From Streptomyces klenkii (GTDB lineage: Bacteria; Actinomycetota; Actinomycetes; Streptomycetales; Streptomycetaceae), in NCBI RefSeq assembly GCF_003626645.1, contig NZ_RBAM01000005.1, positions 62,001-126,000 on the forward strand: a stretch of 64,000 bases of DNA, read 5' to 3'. Below the pieces are notes generated by a model. It did no database searches and had not been told where the DNA came from. It saw only the letters and a program-made list of their open reading frames with translations. The translations under genes were made by a program, and so were the position numbers. This document shows positions 58,607 to 64,000 of the stretch, in pieces (within the stretch, counting starts at the first letter, position 1; each line of letters starts with the position of its first letter).

Positions 58607-59428
58607 ATGGCCATGATCGACGCCAACGGCCTTGCCCTGCACGTGGAACGCATACCCGCGCGGACGACGACCGGCACCGCCCCGCCGCCCACCGTAGTGC
58701 TCGTCCACGGGATGCTCATCGACAGCCTCGTCAGCTACTACTTCACCCTGGCGCCCCGGTTCGCCGCCGCCGGACTCGACGTGATCATGTACGACCTGCG
58801 GGGGCAGGGCCTCAGCGAACGGCCGCCGGCCGGCTACCGGCTGGAGGATCACCTCGACGACCTGGAGGCCCTGCTCGACCGGCTGGATCCGGCGGGCCCC
58901 GTGCACCTGGTGGGCAACTCCTACGGCGGCACCATCGCGTTCGGCCACGCGGCGCGGCACCCCGGCCGGGTGGCCAGCGTCTCGATGATCGAGTCGGAGC
59001 CGGCCACCGCCGCCTGGGCCCGCAAGATGGCGGCCAACCTCGCGCGCGGGGCGGAGGAGCTCACCCGCGACGGCCTCTTCGAGGAACTCACCGAGAAGCA
59101 CGGCAAGCACGTGACCAAACGCGTCCGGTCGGCCGCCCGGCTGCTGCACTCCACGAACACGGTGCGGGACGTCCCCGCCAGCCGGGTGCTCGACGAGGAC
59201 GCGATCCGGTCGGTGGGCACCCCCGTACTCGCCCTCTACGGCGCCGAGTCCGACCTCGCCGCTCAGGAGGGCTGGTTGCGGTCCCTCCTCCCCGTCTGCC
59301 GCACCGTCGTGCTGCCGGACCAGGAACACTGGGTCCTCGTCGGCGCCACGGAACCGGCCGGCGACCTGATCCTCGAGTGGATACGGGCGCACACGCCCGT
59401 ACCGGCGGCCGGGGACGTGATCCGGTGA
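58607..59428 (+). CDS. Alpha/beta hydrolase of the PKS operon
   Basis: A 273-residue cytosolic alpha/beta hydrolase. VVLVHGMLIDSLVSYYF is the oxyanion region, MYDLRGQGLSERP follows, the nucleophile elbow is VGNSYGGTIAFG (Ser105), the acid is in LYGAESDLA and the His is in DQEHWVLVG. It could act as an external thioesterase that releases the chain, or as an acyltransferase forming an ester or lactone. It overlaps the glycosyltransferase gene by 4 bp (GTGA). Confidence 0.88.
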   Translation: MAMIDANGLALHVERIPARTTTGTAPPPTVVLVHGMLIDSLVSYYFTLAPRFAAAGLDVIMYDLRGQGLSERPPAGYRLEDHLDDLEALLDRLDPAGPVHLVGNSYGGTIAFGHAARHPGRVASVSMIESEPATAAWARKMAANLARGAEELTRDGLFEELTEKHGKHVTKRVRSAARLLHSTNTVRDVPASRVLDEDAIRSVGTPVLALYGAESDLAAQEGWLRSLLPVCRTVVLPDQEHWVLVGATEPAGDLILEWIRAHTPVPAAGDVIR

Positions 59429-60594
59429 GCCGCTTCCTGTTCGTGGTGCCACCCCTGGCCGGGCACGTCAACCCCACGGTCGGCGTCGCCGCCGAGCTGG
59501 TCCGGCGCGGGCACCAGGTGGCCTGGGCCGGTCTGCCGGAGGTCGTGGGACCGCTGGTGGGCGACGGCGCGACCGTGTTCCGGTGCGCCTCCCCGGACCT
59601 GGCCGACCCCGCCCTGCTGCGGCCGCCCACGCTCCGCGGCCCGGCGGCGCTGAAGTTCCTGTGGGAGCGGTTCCTCGGGCCGCTCGCCGAGCACATGGCG
59701 CCCGGAGTGCGGGCGGCCGTCGCCGAGTTCCGGCCGGACGTCCTGGTGGCCGACCAGCAGGCCGTCGCCGGCGGCCTCGTGGCCGAGCGGCTGGGGCTGG
59801 TGTGGGCCACCTCGGCGGCCACCACGGCGGGCTTCACCTCGCTGTCCGGCCTGCCGAAGGTCGACTCCTGGATCGCCGGGCTGATCGGGGAGCTGCGGCA
59901 GCGGATCGGCGACCCCTGGAGCACCGCGGACCCCCGGCTGTCCGGCCGGCTGGTGCTGGCCTTCAGCACCGAGGCCCTGGCCGGGCCGGTCCCGTCCGCG
60001 GGCGAGCAGGTCCGGTTCGTCGGACCGTCGCTCGCCTCACGCCCGGCCGCGGACGACTTCCCCTGGCACCGGCTCGACCCCCGCACGCCCACCGTGCTGA
60101 TCACCCTCGGCACGGCCAATGCCGAGGCGGCGCCCCGCTTCCTCGCCGCGTGCGCCGAGGCGGTGCGCGGACGGCCGGACCGGGCGCAGGCGGTGATCGT
60201 CGACCCGACGGGCACGGTGCCGGAGTTCGCCGACCGGGTGCTGGTCCGGCCGCGCGTTCCCCAACTGGCCCTGCTGGAACGGTGCGACGCGGTGATCTGC
60301 CACGGCGGGCACAACACCGTGTGCGAGGCGCTGTGGTACGGCCTCCCTCTGATCGTCGCACCCATCCGGGACGACCAGCCCGCCGTCGCCGCCCAGGTGA
60401 CGGACGCCGGGGCGGGCGTACGGGTCCGGTTCAACCGGGCGACCGCCGAAGTGCTGGGCGCGGCGCTGGACACCGTCCTCCGCGAGCCCGGCTGCCGCGA
60501 GGCGGCCGGGAGGGTGCGCGCGTCGTTCCGCGCCGCGGGGGGTGCCACGGCCGCAGCCGTACACCTCGAAGCCCTGGCGGCGCGGGCGAAGTGA
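59425..60594 (+). CDS. GT1-family (UGT/MGT-like) glycosyltransferase
   Basis: A 389-residue GT-B enzyme. The N-terminal acceptor domain begins FLFVVPPLAGHVNPTVGVAAELVRRGH. The C-terminal donor domain holds VLITLGTANAE, LVRPRVPQLALLERCDAVICHGGHNTVCEALWYGLPLIVAPIRDDQPAVAAQV (about residues 275-330), the nucleotide-sugar motif of macrolide and lipid glycosyltransferases. It likely attaches a sugar to the PKS product. No deoxysugar biosynthesis genes are present, so a common donor such as UDP-glucose is likely (inference). It is the last gene of the operon. Confidence 0.92.
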   Translation: MSRFLFVVPPLAGHVNPTVGVAAELVRRGHQVAWAGLPEVVGPLVGDGATVFRCASPDLADPALLRPPTLRGPAALKFLWERFLGPLAEHMAPGVRAAVAEFRPDVLVADQQAVAGGLVAERLGLVWATSAATTAGFTSLSGLPKVDSWIAGLIGELRQRIGDPWSTADPRLSGRLVLAFSTEALAGPVPSAGEQVRFVGPSLASRPAADDFPWHRLDPRTPTVLITLGTANAEAAPRFLAACAEAVRGRPDRAQAVIVDPTGTVPEFADRVLVRPRVPQLALLERCDAVICHGGHNTVCEALWYGLPLIVAPIRDDQPAVAAQVTDAGAGVRVRFNRATAEVLGAALDTVLREPGCREAAGRVRASFRAAGGATAAAVHLEALAARAK

Positions 60595-60610
60595 CCCGCG
60601 GGCCCGCGGG
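60595..60610 (+). terminator. CCCGCGGGCCCGCGGG palindrome after the PKS operon
   Basis: A 16-bp perfect palindrome immediately follows the glycosyltransferase stop codon (60592-60594). There is no T-run; it probably acts as a GC-type terminator for the operon. Confidence 0.5.
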
Positions 60611-60728
60611 CCCTGCCGAATGAGAGGTGTCACCCATGCCCTGACATGGCATGCCCCCGCCATCCCTCTTGCGGGGAGAACAACCTCCTCGCACCGATCC
60701 CCCTCACACCAATCCACAAGGAACCACT

Positions 60729-62246
60729 ATGCGCAACCCCCGCAGGAGAGCGGCACTGGCACCAGTGCTGCTCACCTCCCTCGCCCTTGCCCTCGCCGGC
60801 TGCTCGCCGTCTGACGGCGGCCCCGCCTCGAATGAGGCGGAGAACAGCAGTGCAGCCGGCGCCCCTCAGGGCGACGTCAGCCTCCGCACGCCCTCCCCCC
60901 GGGGAACCGACCCCGGCGCGGTGACCATTCCGGCGGGCGGCGGCGTCAAGGCGCACAAGTCGGCGGTGAAGGTCGACTCCATCGACCGGAACAGCGGGCG
61001 CGCCGTCATCTCCCCGACCGCCGCGCAGGCCTCCCCGAGCCCGTCCGGCAAGCCGGGGCCGTCGGCGACGCCTGCCGCGAAGAAGCCCGTCGCCGTGGGC
61101 GACATCATCGCCAGCAAGCCCGTGGCCGGCGCGCCCCAGGGCGTCCTGGCCAAGGTCACGAAGGTGGAGAAGGAGACCTCGGCGGGCACCGAGGTCCGTA
61201 CCGCCCCGGTCGACCTCTCCACGGTGCTGGGCGACTCCAAGGTCAAGAACAAGCTGCCCGTCGACCCGTCCGGCTTCAAGGCCGATTCGCTCGTTCCGGG
61301 GGTGAAGTTCTCCTGGGCAAAGCGCGGCAATGTCCACGCCGGGCCCGAGGGCCTCAAGCTGCCCTTCGGCAGCCTGCGCGTCGACGTCGACACCTCGGTC
61401 GACACGGAGAAGAGCGCGAAGGGAGAAGGGGTGGAAAGCCCCACCAAGGCGTCGTTCAAGGGCTTCGTCCAGCTCGCGCCCCAGGTCGACTTCACCTACT
61501 ACGGCCGCGGTTCCGGCGACGGCCCGTCGGGGGCCGGCCTGCGGCTGAGCGGTGACTGGTCCTCGGGGTTCCACTTCAAGGGGCGGACGGCCCCCACGAC
61601 CAACGGCAAGCCGCTGCGGATACCGTTCGTCGTCCTGCACGCCAACCCGACCTTCTACATCGGTGAACTTCCGGTCACCGTCAACATCGACCTCACCTGC
61701 TACGTCCTGATCGACGCCGACGGCAAGGCGAGCCTGGACGTCGAACAGGACCCGGTGAAGGGCGACTTCGCCCTCGGCTCCGCGTTCAGCCTGCGCGAGG
61801 GCTGGCAGCCGGAGGCCAAGGCGAACTTCACCCCCGCGACGCTGAAGGCGAGCGTCTCGGCCGCGGTCAACACGAAGGTCCGGTTCGGCACCGAGGCGAA
61901 CCTCGGTCTCTACGGCAGCGTGGGCGTGAAGGGCGACGTCGCCGCGCCGTACGTGCGCACCGAGGTCAAGGGCCGGGCCGGCGGGTCGACCGAGGGGAAG
62001 GCCGCGGCCGAGGCCGACTGGAAGCTGTTCGCGGGAGTCGACCTGGAGGGCTGGGTCATGCCGTATCTGAAGATCGGCGGCGTACAGGCGTTCGCGGTGC
62101 GCCTGCCGATGCCCAAGGTGCAGCGCGAGGTGCAACTCGCCCACGGCAAGGGAGCCGTACAGATCCCCCAGCCGCGCACTCCGCAGGACGACACGAAGCC
62201 GGGCGACAAGGACCAGTCCGGCGGCAGCAAGCCCCGGCACAACTGA
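60729..62246 (+). CDS. Secreted lipoprotein of unknown function
   Basis: A 505-residue lipoprotein: RNPRRR, a hydrophobic core, and the lipobox LAGC with Cys25. A low-complexity Ser/Pro/Ala region (about 28-140) is followed by a beta-rich domain with many Lys and Asp residues and phrases such as FKGFVQLAPQVDFTYYG, GFHFKGRTAP and VRFGTEANLGLYGSVGVKGDV. I recognise no family. The regular alternation resembles large all-beta extracellular proteins. ATG 60729 is chosen because it starts the signal sequence and AAGGAA precedes it. It lies 134 bp after the PKS operon. Confidence 0.8.
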   Translation: MRNPRRRAALAPVLLTSLALALAGCSPSDGGPASNEAENSSAAGAPQGDVSLRTPSPRGTDPGAVTIPAGGGVKAHKSAVKVDSIDRNSGRAVISPTAAQASPSPSGKPGPSATPAAKKPVAVGDIIASKPVAGAPQGVLAKVTKVEKETSAGTEVRTAPVDLSTVLGDSKVKNKLPVDPSGFKADSLVPGVKFSWAKRGNVHAGPEGLKLPFGSLRVDVDTSVDTEKSAKGEGVESPTKASFKGFVQLAPQVDFTYYGRGSGDGPSGAGLRLSGDWSSGFHFKGRTAPTTNGKPLRIPFVVLHANPTFYIGELPVTVNIDLTCYVLIDADGKASLDVEQDPVKGDFALGSAFSLREGWQPEAKANFTPATLKASVSAAVNTKVRFGTEANLGLYGSVGVKGDVAAPYVRTEVKGRAGGSTEGKAAAEADWKLFAGVDLEGWVMPYLKIGGVQAFAVRLPMPKVQREVQLAHGKGAVQIPQPRTPQDDTKPGDKDQSGGSKPRHN

Positions 62247-62321
62247 CACACCGACACTCAGCCCACCCGTTCGAATCGGCGTGCACCGGACCCGTCGTGC
62301 ACGCCGCAGAAAGGCATGCCC

Positions 62322-64000
62322 ATGTTCCGCATACGAATACCGAGACCCGCGGCGCTGATCGCAGCGGGCGGCATAGGTGCCTGCATCGCCACCGTCGCCG
62401 TACCACCCGCCTACGCGGTCACCCCCACCCCGGCGGACAGCTGCACCGTCCGCCCCGCGGACAAGAACTCCGAAGCGCCGCCGAGCTGTCTCGGCGTCAC
62501 CGCCTCCCTCGAGCGCCTTCCCGCCATCGGCGAGCGGACCACCCTCACCGTGGCCGTCACGGCGCAGGCCGGCGTCAAGCGCGCCGGCCTCTCCCTCCAG
62601 CTGCCGCCCGCCCTGCGGATCGTCGACCGGGACCCGGCCCTCGCCGCGCCCACGACGGACCCCTTCGGCCAGCGCACCAGCCGGACGCTGGCCCTCACGC
62701 CGGGCACCCGCACCATCAGGCTCAAGGTCGAGGCCGTCGCCGCGGGCCCCGCCCAGATCCAGGCGGACATCAGTGACATCGACCGCCCCGGCCCGCGCCG
62801 CGCCGGTCACGCCTCGGTGGAACTGACCATCGGCAAGGCCAAGGGCTCCACCACCAAGGGCATGTCCGTCACCAAGGCCGACGCGACTCCGGCCGACGGG
62901 CCCACGGCACACGACCGCCCGGTGCGCCCGGGCGCCGCCGCCCCGGCCGCACCCGGCACTCCCCCGCAGGCCACCGCCCCCGGCAAGCCCTACGCCCCGG
63001 TCTGCGTCAGCGGCACTCTGCGCAACCGCTTCCAGTCCTCCGAGGGCGGCAGCTGGAACCGCAAGGCCGACCGGGACCTGCCGGTCAGCAACGCCAATGT
63101 CACCCTCTGGGGCAGAACGACCGCAGGCGGCAGTACGCAGAAGCTCGCCACGGGCCTGACCGGCAACGGAGACGGCACGTTCAAGCTCTGCTACACGCCG
63201 AGCGCTTCCGTCACCTCCCGGGTCTGGGCGGAGTTCCAGACCCGGGCCGGCAGCATGTGGTCGGTCGTCGACGGATACAACCGCCACTACTCGACCACCT
63301 CGAACGCCCTCAGCAACGTCTCGGGCAACAAGAGCCTGGGCACCGTCTACGCCAACAGCGGCCAGAGCCGCGCCTGGCACGCCTTCGACACCCTCAACAA
63401 GCTCTGGTGGGACCGGGGTTCGACCAGCACCTGCTGGACGAGCAACGAGAAGGACGGCCGCTGCTCCCCGATCACCGTCCAGTGGTATCCGGGCTCCCAG
63501 GACGGCACGTACTGGACGAACCGCGACGACAAGGTCCACCTCGCGGACAGCGACCCCGACTCCGGCCACACCACCGTCCACGAGGCCGGCCACTCCCTCA
63601 TGGGCAAGCTCTACAAGGGATGGTGGCCGAACGTCACCAACTGCTCGCCCCACTACGTCAACCGCACCTCCTCCACCACCTGCGGCTGGACCGAGGGCTT
63701 CGCCGACGCCGTGGCGTTCCGCGCCTTCAAGGACACCGTCATGACGTGGGGCAACGGCAGCTCCATGAACCTCGCCAACGACCGCACCACACGCGGCATC
63801 GACTGGGGCGACGCCTGCGAGGCCCGGGTCGCCACCGCGCTGGCCGACCTGTGGTCCCAGGTCGACGGCGGCTGGACGAAGAGCAACACCATGATGTCCC
63901 GCGAGCGCCAGTCCACCTTCCGTGAGTACTTCCTCACCGACCGGCCCGCGTACGGCCTGGACAGCGGAGCGAAGGCCCGCAACATCCTCTACCACCACAC
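62322..64000 (+). CDS. Secreted metalloprotease-like protein, 3' truncated by the window
   Basis: The visible part is about 559 residues. A signal peptide ([16 protein letters not shown]...PPAYA) precedes a Pro/Ala-rich region containing a beta-domain (about 30-170). A second domain starts near [15 protein letters not shown] with [12 protein letters not shown]. The zinc-protease motif is [20 protein letters not shown] (His420, Glu421, His424), and [28 protein letters not shown] supplies a probable third ligand in WTEGFAD, as in gluzincins. Substrate is unknown. ATG 62322 has AAGG 7 bp upstream; ATG 62316 is also possible. The frame is still open at base 64000. Confidence 0.85.
   Translation, partial: MFRIRIPRPAALIAAGGIGACIATVAVPPAYAVTPTPADSCTVRPADKNSEAPPSCLGVTASLERLPAIGERTTLTVAVTAQAGVKRAGLSLQLPPALRIVDRDPALAAPTTDPFGQRTSRTLALTPGTRTIRLKVEAVAAGPAQIQADISDIDRPGPRRAGHASVELTIGKAKGSTTKGMSVTKADATPADGPTAHDRPVRPGAAAPAAPGTPPQATAPGKPYAPVCVSGTLRNRFQSSEGGSWNRKADRDLPVSNANVTLWGRTTAGGSTQKLATGLTGNGDGTFKLCYTPSASVTSRVWAEFQTRAGSMWSVVDGYNRHYSTTSNALSNVSGNKSLGTVYANSGQSRAWHAFDTLNKLWWDRGSTSTCWTSNEKDGRCSPITVQWYPGSQDGTYWTNRDDKVHLADSDPDSGHTTVHEAGHSLMGKLYKGWWPNVTNCSPHYVNRTSSTTCGWTEGFADAVAFRAFKDTVMTWGNGSSMNLANDRTTRGIDWGDACEARVATALADLWSQVDGGWTKSNTMMSRERQSTFREYFLTDRPAYGLDSGAKARNILYHH

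Noticed and set aside
60630..63998. 1122-residue minus-strand ORF
   Set aside because: It is antisense to a lipoprotein and a metalloprotease with clear signal peptides and motifs.

Overview
The window looks like a chromosomal segment of a Streptomyces. GC is very high with strong third-position bias, GTG and TTG starts are common, genes often overlap by 4 bp (ATGA or GTGA), and long spurious antisense ORFs occur throughout. Gene content also fits: psd/pssA next to an acyl-CoA dehydrogenase resembling the one of the ethylmalonyl-CoA pathway, gluABCD, NsrR/Hmp, PcaL, many secreted hydrolases and an iterative PKS operon. I found no rRNA, tRNA, CRISPR array, insertion sequence or prophage.

Layout. 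1-6.4 kb: 3' end of an acyl-CoA dehydrogenase, phospholipid genes psd-pssA ending in a strong terminator, glycerate kinase, a BCCT betaine/choline transporter and an SDR. 6.4-10.9 kb: a TetR gene with paired operator-like palindromes, a large secreted collagen-like protein and a sirtuin. 10.9-12.7 kb: four small genes (membrane protein, two HTH proteins, a free-standing Clp N-domain protein) marked by repeated TGTCAA/TTGACA palindromes. 12.8-18.3 kb: a CrtI-type oxidoreductase, an inositol-phosphatase family protein, an intracellular gamma-glutamyltransferase and a lipoate ligase with reversed domain order. 18.3-23 kb: a reductive pyrimidine (or hydantoin) catabolic operon. 23.2-25.5 kb: MarR, MFS exporter and isochorismatase-like protein. 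25.5-29.9 kb: a prokaryotic Cys-loop-like channel protein, a secreted gamma-glutamyltransferase and a GDSL lipase. 30-32.4 kb: NsrR, flavohaemoglobin and a cupredoxin. 32.4-37.3 kb: gluABCD facing a GntR regulator, plus a small uncharacterised protein. 37.4-46.3 kb: secreted SGNH hydrolase, exonuclease III, MBL hydrolase, a PcaL fusion with a giant linker, two tandem secreted lipases and a secreted amidase-domain protein. 46.8-60.6 kb: the main accessory system. 60.7-64 kb: a secreted lipoprotein and a secreted metalloprotease cut by the window edge.

The most interesting system is the five-gene operon at 46,816-60,594. It encodes a PUFA-synthase/HglE-like iterative PKS: a first megasynthase (two nitronate-monooxygenase/PfaD-like barrels, KS, AT, ACP, KR), a second (KS, atypical AT, DH, C-terminal phosphopantetheinyl transferase), a discrete ACP, an alpha/beta hydrolase and a GT1 glycosyltransferase. 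All genes are overlapping or nearly so, which suggests a self-contained pathway to a glycosylated long-chain lipid of unknown structure. Other observations worth following are the Cys-loop channel homologue beside a gamma-glutamyltransferase, the PcaL linker of about 335 residues, the Clp-N/HTH locus and the collagen-like surface protein.

All assignments were made by reading motifs in the translated sequence. No database search was run, and family names rest on recognised motifs.
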